Assembly: GCA_900772835.1 (NCBI GenBank)
Contig: CAAGSA010000035.1
Span: 1-42,230, forward strand
DNA length: 42,230 bases
Direction of reading: 5' to 3'
From: an uncultured Prevotella sp.
GTDB taxonomy: Bacteria > Bacteroidota > Bacteroidia > Bacteroidales > Bacteroidaceae
Position numbers and translations under genes: made by a program
Shown here: positions 16,758 to 25,981 of the stretch, piece after piece
Numbering within the stretch: position 1 is the stretch's first letter
Layout: each line of letters opens with the position of its first letter
Notes under the pieces: model-generated
The model's input: the letters and a program-made list of their open reading frames with translations, nothing else
Database searches by the model: none
What the model was told of the DNA's origin: nothing

Positions 16758-18614
16758 CTATATCCTGATCTTGTGCGCCCCCGAGGCTGTGCTCACGATG
16801 TATACTCCCTTGGGCACTGCCGGCAATGCCAGCTCGCACGATTCTCCGCATGCCACTACAGATGCCACTACAGAACCGGAACAGCTGCTCACCACCACGC
16901 GTTCGCCCTGGTGCGTGCCGCTCACCTGGAGTACGTTGCCGGCAACACGCACCGCCGAAGCCACGCTGCCGTCGGCGGCAAGTGCAATGGCAGTGGAACC
17001 GCCACCGTTCTTCACATTCACCCACGTCACGAGATACAGCCCGTAGCCCTTGAATTTCGGGTCCACCTCCTCTATGGGGCAATACTGTCCGTCCACCACA
17101 TAGCTGGAACCCTCCGGCACCTTCGTCGGCTGCACGTAGAGCGACGACACTCCCGACTTGTGCTGCACGCTGCACAGTCCCACGCACGAGCGCGACACAT
17201 TCGCGTCGGGTTCGTCTATCCACATGTCGTCGGGGAATTCGAAAGCCACATAGAACGGGCCTTTCGCCACGATGGGCTGCTTCACTTTCCCCTCCTGCAT
17301 CTTGGCGTTGAAGTCCCATCCGCGCTGCTCCATCACTCCCACGTTGAGCGAGCCCCAGGCGTTGAGCATCGTGTCGTCGTAGCGTCCGTACACGGTATTC
17401 AGGTCCGGCTTGCCGTCCTTCTCGCCGTAGAACACCAGACTGAACGTCTTGGCGCGCTCCTTGTCGGCACAGCGCTGCGCCAGATTGTAGAAGAACACGA
17501 AGTCGGTGAGCGCATAAACCTCATAGTCGCGCCCCTCGGGCACGGCAAAACGCTCGGCGAAGTGCCTGTAGTAGTGGTTCACGCCGGTCACGAAATCGCC
17601 GTACGGGTCGGTGTCGAACCACGCCAGGTTATCGCGCGTGGCTATCTCGTCCTCGTTCGGGTCGTGCATCATCAGCGGTGTGTTGTCGGCATTGCCAATG
17701 AGGTCCACGTCGAACGTCTTCTCCAGCGAGTTCGAGCCTGCCTCGTTCGTGGCTGTCAGCCTCACGGTGTACGAGCCTGCCGCAGGGAACCGGAACGACG
17801 GTTCCGCCTCGGTCGATACCGACGGCTCCGCGCCTTCTGCCTCCCACAGATACGAGTCGGCACCGGTTGTAAGATTGCTCATCCTGAACTCCGAGTTGTC
17901 GAACGCCATCAGCTTGCTGTCCATAATGTTGAACATTCCCACGGGTGCGAATCCCGGCTTGGGCGGTGCCACGGCTCCGGGTGCCGTAACCGTGAGCATG
18001 TCGATGGCGAAGCATCCCGCATAAGCGGTCTTGGCGGTGATGTGGAACGAGAAGCAGTAGTCGCCGTCCTCCTCGGGCGAATACTGCAGGTTCACCTCGT
18101 GCCATTTCGTGTATTCACAGGTGTTCATCTCCAGAATCTGCGTCTGCAGCTCTGCGTCCTGCTCCGCACCCACGGTCAGCTCGAAGTCTGTCTTCGTGGT
18201 GAAGTAGCTGAAGCTGCTGCCCGGCGCGTATATATAGAATGTGATGTCGTATTCCACTCCTTTCTTCATGCTGAAGAAGGGTGTATACACACGGTCATCG
18301 CGCGGATTGCCGCTCTCCTGCGCCAGCAGGTACCACTTTCCGTCCTTCGCCGCAAAGTCGTTTATGTTCTGCGTTCTGAAGGTCACATCGCCCACAGCCA
18401 ACCATCCCTTCGGCACGTATGTCGTGCCGTCGTAGTCGTTGTTTTCGTTCTCGAACGATTGCGAGTATGGCAGCCCGCAATACACCTTGTCTGCCTCGTC
18501 GCCTTCTGCCCGTTGCTGCCCGCCGGTGCCCGGCATGCTGCCGCTTGCGCCTGCCGTGGCTGCGAGGGAAAGGAATGCCAGCGCAAGACTTCTGATTTTT
18601 GTAGAGATTCTCAT
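16758..18614 (-). CDS. secreted protein with PKD-like domain and sorting tail
   Basis: An exported 618-aa protein of unknown activity. A signal peptide (MRISTKIRSLALAFLSLAATAGA) precedes a beta-rich domain of about 190 residues (YSQSFENENNDYDGTT...GWLAVGD) like the cleaved-adhesin or choice-of-anchor type. A PKD-like repeat follows near residues 245-310 (FPAAGSYTVRLTATNEAGSNSLEKTF), then a third large domain of unknown type. The last 80 residues (NVLQVSGT...GVYIVSTASGAHKIRI) have the strand and glycine pattern of a type IX secretion C-terminal signal. It is leftward, has its own -7 box and lies next to the pectin enzyme, but no catalytic motif ties it to pectin. Confidence 0.75.
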   Translation of the reverse strand: MRISTKIRSLALAFLSLAATAGASGSMPGTGGQQRAEGDEADKVYCGLPYSQSFENENNDYDGTTYVPKGWLAVGDVTFRTQNINDFAAKDGKWYLLAQESGNPRDDRVYTPFFSMKKGVEYDITFYIYAPGSSFSYFTTKTDFELTVGAEQDAELQTQILEMNTCEYTKWHEVNLQYSPEEDGDYCFSFHITAKTAYAGCFAIDMLTVTAPGAVAPPKPGFAPVGMFNIMDSKLMAFDNSEFRMSNLTTGADSYLWEAEGAEPSVSTEAEPSFRFPAAGSYTVRLTATNEAGSNSLEKTFDVDLIGNADNTPLMMHDPNEDEIATRDNLAWFDTDPYGDFVTGVNHYYRHFAERFAVPEGRDYEVYALTDFVFFYNLAQRCADKERAKTFSLVFYGEKDGKPDLNTVYGRYDDTMLNAWGSLNVGVMEQRGWDFNAKMQEGKVKQPIVAKGPFYVAFEFPDDMWIDEPDANVSRSCVGLCSVQHKSGVSSLYVQPTKVPEGSSYVVDGQYCPIEEVDPKFKGYGLYLVTWVNVKNGGGSTAIALAADGSVASAVRVAGNVLQVSGTHQGERVVVSSCSGSVVASVVACGESCELALPAVPKGVYIVSTASGAHKIRI

Positions 18615-18644
18615 ATCAATAAAATTAGTTAACTTGTATTGCTT

Positions 18645-18653
18645 GCAAATTTA
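18645..18653 (-). promoter_or_regulatory. -7 box of the PKD-like secreted protein gene
   Basis: The minus strand reads TAAATTTGC. The leader would be only about 24 bases. Confidence 0.5.
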
Positions 18654-18859
18654 CTCCTTTTTAGATTTCCTTTATAAAAAATGTCCCGTTTTTTAGTCTT
18701 TTCCCTGTCATTTTCATATTTTGTCCACTCTGCAAGCAGTCTCTACCCACTTTTCTTTCCCGTTTTTCCACATCTTTTCCGCAACATTTCGGCTGAAACA
18801 TTTATCCTTTTGTGTTATTTTGACTATCTTTACGCCCAAACAAAAAGGAAGGCAATATT

Positions 18860-18955
18860 ATGGCTCTAAAATTATATCCGATAGGCATACAGACGTTCGA
18901 AAGAATATGCGGGGAAAAGCTTCTCTACATAGACAAGACCGAATACAGAGTGGGT
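18860..18955 (+). pseudogene. 5' remnant of an AAA-ATPase-like gene (PF09820 type)
   Basis: The first 30 or so codons encode LKLYPIGIQTFERI and LLYIDKTEYRV, the characteristic start of the multi-copy Bacteroidales AAA-ATPase-like/PD-(D/E)XK family (about 500-600 aa when complete). A translation-friendly AAGGAAGG lies 9 bp before the ATG, and a possible TATCTTTA box lies further up. After codon 32 the similarity stops and the reading frame runs on into repeat array C, ending at 19042. About 95 per cent of the gene is missing. The rest was either lost or replaced by the repeats. Confidence 0.7.
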
Positions 18956-18967
18956 AAAGATGCCTGC

Positions 18968-19077
18968 AAATCTGCAATGCCCCGTTTGATGACCGCAAAT
19001 GGGGCATTTGCACATAAGAAACGGGGCATTTGCGAGTCGTAAGTGGCATGTTTACGACAGGCAAATGCCCCGTTGGC
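18968..19077. repeat. 22-bp period tandem repeat array C
   Basis: Five contiguous 22-bp units start at 18968, 18990, 19012, 19034 and 19056. The core words are GCAAATGCCCCGTT and its complement-like form AAACGGGGCATTTGC, so some units are inverted or self-complementary. Weaker units may extend it on both sides (18946 and 19078). It lies between the truncated gene and the convergent pectin enzyme gene. Confidence 0.75.
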
Positions 19078-19123
19078 TGTTTTTGTATGGCGGTTACGGC
19101 GATTTACGCCTCGCCTCCTGTGA

Positions 19124-22100
19124 TTATTTTCTCACTTTCATCACACGCGGCGTGATGTTCGTGCCGTCAACGCGGATGATGAACACGGGCTGCTTCACGT
19201 CGGCAAGCGACGTTCTCTCCGACGCGATGCGGCGCGAAGAAAGCAGTCGGCCGTCGGTGGAATACACCTTGAGCAGCGAGCCCACGGCTGCCGCACCCAC
19301 ATGCAGCATGGCGCTGCTGCGGTCGTAGCTCACAGCCACCGGCACCCTCAGCGCGGCGATGCCGCTCTCGTGGAATCCGTCGGCGAGCTGCTCGCCCATC
19401 AGACTGTTCAGATATACTTCGAGAGCCGTGTAGCCGAGGTCGTTCACGAGGTTCTGGTCTGCCACGGCAGGGTTCAGCCCATGCTGTTTCTCCCATTCGT
19501 CGGGCATTCCGTCGCCGTCGGTATCAACGGGCACGGTGTAGTCGGCGGCATACGCTATGAAGCCCTCGCAGTCGTTCTCCGTGTCGATGATTCCCTTTCC
19601 GGCTCCTGTGGCAGCGCCGCCGTAGAGGTTCTCGCCATTGCGCACCTCGCTCACCACGCGCTTTTCTATGGCATCGCGGTTCACGGTTCCTGCCGTGGCA
19701 AGCACCGTCTCGTATGCCTCGTCGGCAGAGAGGATATCGTAGAGCATATAGGTTTCGGGGTCGTATGTGCCCACGTTGCCTGACATGGAGTATTTGTAGT
19801 AGTTCAGCTCCGGCACGATGCGCTCATCCACGCGTATCTGGCTGAGCTGGTATTTCTCTGCCGCCATGGCCTTCCAGTTGTCCTTGGTGGCTGCTTCGTC
19901 GCCCTCTATCTTGTTGCCGCTGACGTACCATTTCGCGGGTCCCCAGGATGTGGCGCCGCTGCGTGCGTAGCTTGACTGCACGAGTATGATGCCGCTCTTG
20001 CTTGATGCCGGTCCGGGCTTGTAGTAGTTGCCGATGAAGTTGCATTCGTGGGCAGAGTTCTTGCCGTTGTATGAGGTGATGTCGGCTGTGTTCTCGCCGC
20101 CGTAGCATCCGCCGCTCTTGCCGAAGTTGTAGTTCACGTTGTTCACGTATTCCATGAACACCACGTAGTCCTCGCCCCTGGCTCCGTTGATTCGCGGCGA
20201 GCGCGACTTGTTGTCGGCGAGCAGGTTGCGGCAGTATGTGGCAGGCGAACCGCCCCACTGCACTCCGTAGCCGCGTGCTCCCTTCTTGTGGCCCGCATTG
20301 TAGAGTCCCTCGTGCACGATACTGTTCTGCACGGTCAGGAAGTGGCAGTCCTGCGTGTTCATGTTCTCTTCAACCGACCATCCGAACACGCAGTGGTCGA
20401 AGATGTAGTTGTTGCAGTTCTCGGCTCCCACGGCCTGGTCTTGCAGCACGTTGCCTGCCATGTCGGCATGGCCCGAGCGGAAGCGCACGTTGCGCACGAT
20501 GAAGTTCTGCGAACCACCGAAGTTCACCTTATTGTGCGTTATCACGATGCCGTCGCCCGGTGCTGTCTGTCCGGCGAGTGTCCAGTCGTCGCGCTTTACG
20601 CGCAGGTCGCTCTTCAGCTTTATGTCGCCGCTCACGGCGAACACCACGGTGAGCGGTTCGCCCGGATACTGCTGGAACGCCCAGCGCAGTGTGCCGGGGG
20701 CGGTGGTGTCGTCGAGCGAAGTAACCTTCACAACCTTTCCTCCGCGTCCGCCTGTGGTGTATTTTCCGAATCCTTCGGCAGTGGGGAACGCCGGGAGCTT
20801 GATGGCTTCGCGCGCCACCACTGTCTTCGACACTACTCCCTGTCTGGAAACCGCTGCCACGCTGTAGGAGGCATCGTCGGCGGCATCTTTCGCAATGAGG
20901 CTCTCGGTGGTGAAGCGCAGGAATGCGCCATCCTTGTATATGAGGTAGCCGGCGGCGTTGTCGTCGCTCTCCCACGAAATCTCGGTGGGAGTGATGATGA
21001 AGTTCATCGGGGCGAGGGCTCCGCGCAGAATCTTGCCGAAATCGAACGACACCTTGGAGTATTTGCCGAAGAGGAACTCCGGATTCATGTATGCCTCCAC
21101 CTCAGCATCGGTTGCCTGGCGTGAGAAGGCTGCACGTGCTGATGTGTCCACCGGCTTGCCGTCGGCGTCGACGCTCTTGTATTCGTAGAAGGAGCACTTG
21201 TTTTCCGTGCCTCCCCATTCGGTCCATCCCTTGCTGCTGATTGCCTTTGGCAGACGGCAGTTGATGAACATCGAGCCGCATCCCTCCTTCCATGGACGGC
21301 CGAGCGTGTAGGCTCCGTCCTTCACTCCGTCGGCTGCCGCGATGGTGCAGTTGCGGAAGAAGAGTCCGGGATAGAACTTGCTCTCACTCAGCTCGGGATA
21401 CATCACCTTCGTCATCGGCATGCCGCTCTCGGCAGGTGCGGTGATGTAGCCGCCGCCGGGCAGCAGTCTCAGCGTGCAGTCGTCGAACCACTCCAGTCCG
21501 CCGTCGTAGATGAAGTCGGTGGCTCCCTCTATCGTGCATCCCGTGAAGTAGCCGCGCGAACCGGTGTTCGCCTTGTATGTGTCTTGGAATCCGCTGAGCA
21601 GGCAGTTCCTGAAGATGTGTGCGTCGCCGTTGGTGAAGAGGGCTTCAGCCTGTCCCACGTTGCCGCTGGTGTTGCGGATGGTGAGGTTCTCGGCGTAGAA
21701 GCGGCTGGTGTAGACGTTCAGCGCGGCACAGTCGTTGTATGTGTTCGAGCTGTTGTTCTTGCCGCGGTCCACGCCTGAAGTGAGTATCGTGGTGGACTTG
21801 TCTTCGCCCACGAGCGATATGAACTTGTTCTTCTTCTGCTTCGTTCCGCAGTAGATGTTCTCCTCGTAGATGCCCGGACGGATGTATATTATGCCGCGCG
21901 AACCGTCGGGCACGGCATTGATGGCATCCTGTATGCGCGTGTAGTCGCCGCTGCCGTCCTGTGCCACCACGGAGAGCACCACCGGGGCATTGGCATCGGG
22001 GGCAGGGTCGCCCTGGCCGGTGCCGCCACCGCCAAAGTCGGTGGGTTCGCCTATGTCGCCGACGGGGTTTTCCTTGGCATACTGTGCCTGCTCGGCAGTG

Positions 22101-23032
22101 ATGGCGTTGCCGAATATCTGTATCTTGTGTACGCGCGGCGCCTGCATCTGGGCGTAGGGGTCGAGTTCGGTGGTGAAGGGACAGTCGCCGTTCGCGTCCA
22201 CCTGCACAGGATGGAACATGTCCTCGCCGTCCCACACGCGCCAGCGTATCGACACGTCGGAGGCTGCAATGACGTTCTCCATGAAGTAGCCCTGGTCGGA
22301 GAAGGTGGTGAAGCCCAGCTTGTGCTTCTCTGAACCCATCCACACGAGGGGCTTCCATTCGCCGTCGCCCACCTTGTAGTCGCATTTTATGCCGCGCCCC
22401 CACGAGGTTGACGACCACGACCACTGCACACGGTCTACATACGGCAGATGGTCTATCTCCATCCACCCGTGGCGCGACACTCTGTTACCGTCGGCATCAA
22501 GCGTGCCGGCGTTGCGACACATCTGCACGAAGCCAGCCTCGCCGTAGACGGGCTTGCTGTCCGCGTCGTAGCGTATGTTGTCTTCAAGGTATTCGGTATG
22601 ACCTGCCACAGTCCAGTTGTTGTACGACGAGGCACTGTTGCCGCAGCATTTCTGACCGAGGTAATACTGGCGGCAGAAGGCTGCCGTGGCTCCTGCCATG
22701 CCGTTGCTCGACTTCTTCGTGGCGAAGGTGCAGTTGTGAAAGAGCACCGGATACTGCACGCTTGTGCCGCCGTTTGCCGGCACGTAGCGTACGGTGTTCA
22801 CATACGCCCCGGTGGAATACTCCGGACAGGCCACGCCCGTCTCGCCCTTCCATGTGTCGGGCCACGTCTCGTCGCTGAAGTTGATGTCGATTACCTTCGG
22901 AAAGGTGGAAGAATTGCTCCATCGGGCAACGACCGACGGTGGGTCAAGACTGCCCTCAATGGTAGCATGAGCCGGCAGAAGAGCAAAAAGAGCTGCTCCT
23001 GCCACGCTGATTTTCTTGATTTTCTCAAACAT
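19124..23032 (-). CDS. secreted pectin methylesterase-pectate lyase fusion
   Basis: A 1302-aa exported enzyme with two pectin activities. After the signal peptide (MFEKIKKISVAGAALFALLPAHA) comes an uncharacterised region to about residue 345. The CE8 pectinesterase domain (about 350-655) removes methyl esters: it keeps the Gln region GQAEALF, the catalytic Asp regions GFQDTYK (near 482) and GATDFIYDGG (near 502), and LGRPW (near 576). An FN3-like linker (about 660-745) follows. The PL1-type pectate lyase domain (from about 754, AEGFGKYTTGGRGGKVVKVT) cleaves the demethylated chain. DTDGDGMPDEWE near 1167 looks calcium-binding, and a type IX-like sorting tail ends the protein. ATG 23032 is used because the signal peptide starts there. 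Confidence 0.92.
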   Translation of the reverse strand: MFEKIKKISVAGAALFALLPAHATIEGSLDPPSVVARWSNSSTFPKVIDINFSDETWPDTWKGETGVACPEYSTGAYVNTVRYVPANGGTSVQYPVLFHNCTFATKKSSNGMAGATAAFCRQYYLGQKCCGNSASSYNNWTVAGHTEYLEDNIRYDADSKPVYGEAGFVQMCRNAGTLDADGNRVSRHGWMEIDHLPYVDRVQWSWSSTSWGRGIKCDYKVGDGEWKPLVWMGSEKHKLGFTTFSDQGYFMENVIAASDVSIRWRVWDGEDMFHPVQVDANGDCPFTTELDPYAQMQAPRVHKIQIFGNAITAEQAQYAKENPVGDIGEPTDFGGGGTGQGDPAPDANAPVVLSVVAQDGSGDYTRIQDAINAVPDGSRGIIYIRPGIYEENIYCGTKQKKNKFISLVGEDKSTTILTSGVDRGKNNSSNTYNDCAALNVYTSRFYAENLTIRNTSGNVGQAEALFTNGDAHIFRNCLLSGFQDTYKANTGSRGYFTGCTIEGATDFIYDGGLEWFDDCTLRLLPGGGYITAPAESGMPMTKVMYPELSESKFYPGLFFRNCTIAAADGVKDGAYTLGRPWKEGCGSMFINCRLPKAISSKGWTEWGGTENKCSFYEYKSVDADGKPVDTSARAAFSRQATDAEVEAYMNPEFLFGKYSKVSFDFGKILRGALAPMNFIITPTEISWESDDNAAGYLIYKDGAFLRFTTESLIAKDAADDASYSVAAVSRQGVVSKTVVAREAIKLPAFPTAEGFGKYTTGGRGGKVVKVTSLDDTTAPGTLRWAFQQYPGEPLTVVFAVSGDIKLKSDLRVKRDDWTLAGQTAPGDGIVITHNKVNFGGSQNFIVRNVRFRSGHADMAGNVLQDQAVGAENCNNYIFDHCVFGWSVEENMNTQDCHFLTVQNSIVHEGLYNAGHKKGARGYGVQWGGSPATYCRNLLADNKSRSPRINGARGEDYVVFMEYVNNVNYNFGKSGGCYGGENTADITSYNGKNSAHECNFIGNYYKPGPASSKSGIILVQSSYARSGATSWGPAKWYVSGNKIEGDEAATKDNWKAMAAEKYQLSQIRVDERIVPELNYYKYSMSGNVGTYDPETYMLYDILSADEAYETVLATAGTVNRDAIEKRVVSEVRNGENLYGGAATGAGKGIIDTENDCEGFIAYAADYTVPVDTDGDGMPDEWEKQHGLNPAVADQNLVNDLGYTALEVYLNSLMGEQLADGFHESGIAALRVPVAVSYDRSSAMLHVGAAAVGSLLKVYSTDGRLLSSRRIASERTSLADVKQPVFIIRVDGTNITPRVMKVRK

Positions 23033-23118
23033 GATATAAGTTTTTATTAGTAGTTTCTTTGTCTCCAGGCAGCACAAGCCGGCACCCCGGCAAACGCTTT
23101 TGCTGCTGATACAGAGTA

Positions 23119-23150
23119 CAAAGGTAGGTATTATTTACATAAAGTGCAAA
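23119..23150 (-). promoter_or_regulatory. promoter of the pectin enzyme gene
   Basis: On the minus strand TTTG (23150-23147), a 20-bp spacer, then TACCTTTG (23126-23119). A full consensus match. Confidence 0.75.
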
Positions 23151-23203
23151 CAAACACTCATAATAAAGTTTAACGCCCGAAAAGCGCAAACGGCAGCTGA
23201 TGT

Positions 23204-23235
23204 CTTGCATTTTTCGCAAGTGTTTTGTAACTTTG
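23204..23235 (+). promoter_or_regulatory. promoter of the AraC-type regulator gene
   Basis: CTTG at 23204-23207, a 20-bp spacer, TAACTTTG at 23228-23235. It is back to back with the pectin enzyme promoter, with about 50 bp between the two -33 regions. Confidence 0.65.
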
Positions 23236-23322
23236 CAGTATTCTAACTGAATATCCACCCGAACGACGGCACGGAACAACGGCAAAAAACAGCCACCGAC
23301 GCTGCCGCGAAACATAAACAAG

Positions 23323-24201
23323 ATGGCACAGCAAAGCATTTACAACCTGAAAGAATTTGCCGCAGAATACCTGCTCCCGGATGTGTACGGCGCATATACA
23401 GCACATTTTTCAGTAAACGGTGCTGACGGAAGTCGCATTTATGTGGATTCGGACAAAGACGACGGATGCGACTTCAGGGCAATGATGGGCGAAAGGACTC
23501 TCTTCACCAAGCTGCTGCTGGTGGAAAGAGGCGCTGCCACAGTATGCATCGACAGTAACACCATCGAGATTTCGGAAAACACGCTACTCGTAGTGACACC
23601 GAGCGACAGCACTTCGCTGAAACAATGGTCGGCTGGATTCAGGGCTGAATGCGTGCTCGTCGACGAGCATATCACTGACCGACACGCCTTTTTCCGCCTG
23701 CAGACGGACAAATACAACAGTGTGCACGAGGTGTTCCAGTTCATCAAGAACATCGTGAGTCGCCAGCATATCAACAAGATTGAGATGATACGCAGCATGG
23801 TAAACCTGCTAAAGCTATTCATCGAGGAACTGCCATACGAGGAATGCCCCATAACACGCGACCTCGGACACAAGAAACAAATCTACGAAATATTCCTGCA
23901 CCACCTCTACAAGAACTTCCGCAAGAACCGCCAGATACGCTTCTACGCCGACAAGCTGAACGTATCGACGGCGTATCTTTCGCGTGTTGTGAAGGAAATC
24001 AGCGGCTCTACGGTGAACGACCACGTCACTTCGCTCGTCTACAAGGAACTGTGCAACCTGCTGCACAATTCGGATATGACGATGGGCGAAATTTCCGACA
24101 GCCTCAGCTTCAGCGACCAAAGTGCAATGACTAACTTCTTCAAACTGCGCTCCGGCATTTCGCCACTGCAATACAGAAACAGAAAAGACCTGCAAGACTA
24201 A
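23323..24201 (+). CDS. AraC family transcriptional regulator
   Basis: A 292-aa cytosolic DNA-binding protein. The N-terminal 180 residues form a cupin-like sensing domain with no recognisable ligand motif. The C-terminal AraC domain (about residues 190-290) has both helix-turn-helix units: FYADKLNVSTAYLSRVVKEISG and MGEISDSLSFSDQSAMTNFFK, ending in SGISPLQYR. It is divergent from the pectin methylesterase-lyase gene with promoters about 100 bp apart, so that gene is the likely target. The ligand and direction of control are not visible. Confidence 0.9.
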   Translation: MAQQSIYNLKEFAAEYLLPDVYGAYTAHFSVNGADGSRIYVDSDKDDGCDFRAMMGERTLFTKLLLVERGAATVCIDSNTIEISENTLLVVTPSDSTSLKQWSAGFRAECVLVDEHITDRHAFFRLQTDKYNSVHEVFQFIKNIVSRQHINKIEMIRSMVNLLKLFIEELPYEECPITRDLGHKKQIYEIFLHHLYKNFRKNRQIRFYADKLNVSTAYLSRVVKEISGSTVNDHVTSLVYKELCNLLHNSDMTMGEISDSLSFSDQSAMTNFFKLRSGISPLQYRNRKDLQD

Positions 24202-24274
24202 GTTCTGCATACACGGAATACAGCCCACCAAAAACAATACATCCATTATCCATCACCATACAAGCCGGAGAGAG

Positions 24275-24428
24275 TTCACATATTCAGGCTATAAGGATTA
24301 TAGAATCAGACTATAAGGATTATAGAACCGAAGAACAGAGATTATATAACCAGACAACAGGAATTATATAACCAGACAACAGGAATTATAGAATCGGACA
24401 AAAAGCTTTATAGAATCGGACAAAAAAA
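24275..24428. repeat. 22-bp period tandem repeat array D
   Basis: Seven contiguous 22-bp units start at 24275, 24297, 24319, 24341, 24363, 24385 and 24407. The units at 24341 and 24363 are identical over all 22 bases. Most begin ATTATAGAA or ATTATATAA and continue with (C/T)C(A/G)GACAA. A weaker unit may precede at 24253. The array lies between convergent genes and abuts the aspA terminator. Confidence 0.88.
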
Positions 24429-24470
24429 TCTGCAAGACCAGATCTCAACTCCAGAGATTGGTCTTGCAGA
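24422..24470 (-). terminator. aspA terminator
   Basis: TCTGCAAGACCA (24429-24440) pairs with 24459-24470, with an inner ATCTC/GAGAT helix. Read on the minus strand, seven T follow (24428-24422). Confidence 0.9.
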
Positions 24471-24507
24471 TAAACTCAAATACATTATATAGGCAAAGTT
24501 GTGTGTG

Positions 24508-25926
24508 TTATTTCAACGTGAACTTGTTCGAATGGAGCATTTCCTTCGGGTCAAGAGCCTTGTCAAGCTCCTCCTTGCTCATCAGTCCCTGCTCGATTAC
24601 GATGTCGTAAACCGAACGGCCTGTAGCGTGAGCCTCCTTGGCAACCTTAGAGCTCTTCTTGTATCCGATGATCGGGTTGAGGGCAGTAACGATACCGATG
24701 CTGTTCTTGACCATCTCGAAACAACGCTCCTTGTTTACTGTAATGCCGAGCACGCACTCCTCTGTGAGGGTCTCAATAACGTTCTTCAGCCATGTGAGGC
24801 TCTCGAACAAGCTTGCTGTGATGATTGGTTCCATCACGTTCAGTTCCAGCTGACCTGCCTCTGCTGCGAAGCTTACAGTAGTGTCGTTGCCGATTACCTT
24901 GAAGCAAACCTGGTTTGTCACTTCCGGAATGACTGGGTTAACCTTACCCGGCATGATAGAAGAACCTGGAGCCTTAGGAGGAAGGTTGATTTCGTTCAGA
25001 CCGCAACGTGGACCAGAAGCCATCAGACGCAAGTCGTTGCAAATCTTGGAAAGCTTGATTGCCAGACGCTTCAGGGCTGAAGAGTAGCTTACGTATGCAC
25101 CTGTGTCAGGTGTAGCCTCAACCAAGTCGCTTGCAGAAACGAAGTTCTCGCCTGTGAGCTTGCTCAGGTTGGCTGCGCAAAGCTTGGCAAAGCCCGGAAC
25201 AGCATTCAGACCTGTACCGATAGCAGTACCGCCCATGTTTATCTCGTGCAGGAGCTTAACGTTGCGCTCCAGATTGAGTATTTCCTCTTCAAGGTTGTTT
25301 GCGTATGCATTGAACTCCTGTCCGATAGTCATAGGTACAGCGTCCTGCAGCTGTGTACGACCCATCTTGATAGTGTCGTTGTATTCCTCTGCCTTGTAGC
25401 GGAATGCGCTGATGAGTCCTGTCAGGGCGCCCACCAAGTGGATGTTCATACGGATCAATGCCAGACGGATTGATGTAGGATAAGCGTCGTTTGTGCTCTG
25501 TCCGCAGTTGGCGTGGTCGTTAGGAGAGCAATACTGGTATTCGCCCTTCTTGTGGCCCATGATTTCGAGGGCACGGTTGGCGATAACCTCGTTGATATTC
25601 ATATTAACAGAAGTACCGGCACCACCCTGAATCATATCGATAGGGAAGTTCTCATGCCACTGTCCGTCGATGATTTCGCGGCAAGCCTGCGACATTGCGC
25701 CGGAAATCTCGTCGTTGATAACGCCGAGAGAGTGGTTTGTCTGTGCGGCAGCCAGCTTCACGTAAGCGTTAGCGATGATGAAGTCCGGATAGTCGCGCAT
25801 CGTTTTGCGAGAGATATGATAGTTGTTGATACCACGCTGAGTCTGCACTCCGTAAAGTGCATTTACTGGAACTTTCAGTTCACCGAGGAGATCAGACTCT
25901 ACTCTGTATTCTTTTTCTTCAGCCAT
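24508..25926 (-). CDS. aspA: aspartate ammonia-lyase
   Basis: Converts L-aspartate to fumarate and ammonia, feeding the fumarate reduction of anaerobic Bacteroidales. A 472-aa member of the fumarase/aspartase superfamily. The signature loop GSSIMPGKVNP is present (near residue 320), together with QGGAGTSVNMNINEVIANRA and GRTQLQDAVPMTIGQEF. These motifs do not fully separate aspartase from fumarase, but length and overall sequence favour aspartase. It is transcribed alone from a promoter near 26066. A DcuB-type C4-dicarboxylate transporter, its usual functional partner, survives only as a remnant 6 kb away. Confidence 0.93.
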   Translation of the reverse strand: MAEEKEYRVESDLLGELKVPVNALYGVQTQRGINNYHISRKTMRDYPDFIIANAYVKLAAAQTNHSLGVINDEISGAMSQACREIIDGQWHENFPIDMIQGGAGTSVNMNINEVIANRALEIMGHKKGEYQYCSPNDHANCGQSTNDAYPTSIRLALIRMNIHLVGALTGLISAFRYKAEEYNDTIKMGRTQLQDAVPMTIGQEFNAYANNLEEEILNLERNVKLLHEINMGGTAIGTGLNAVPGFAKLCAANLSKLTGENFVSASDLVEATPDTGAYVSYSSALKRLAIKLSKICNDLRLMASGPRCGLNEINLPPKAPGSSIMPGKVNPVIPEVTNQVCFKVIGNDTTVSFAAEAGQLELNVMEPIITASLFESLTWLKNVIETLTEECVLGITVNKERCFEMVKNSIGIVTALNPIIGYKKSSKVAKEAHATGRSVYDIVIEQGLMSKEELDKALDPKEMLHSNKFTLK

Positions 25927-25981
25927 AATATTTTTATTTAGATTTAATGTTAATACTCAGATTGGGTTAAAGCCAGATTCC

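Noticed and set aside
16773..18632. Plus-strand open frame of 619 codons opposite the PKD-like gene
   Set aside because: The minus-strand protein has a signal peptide, PKD-like repeat and sorting tail. The + frame is Arg/His-rich with no recognisable domain.
24275..24428. CRISPR array
   Set aside because: The repeats are contiguous with no unique spacers, units are 22 bp and degenerate, and no cas genes are in the window. The same holds for the other arrays.
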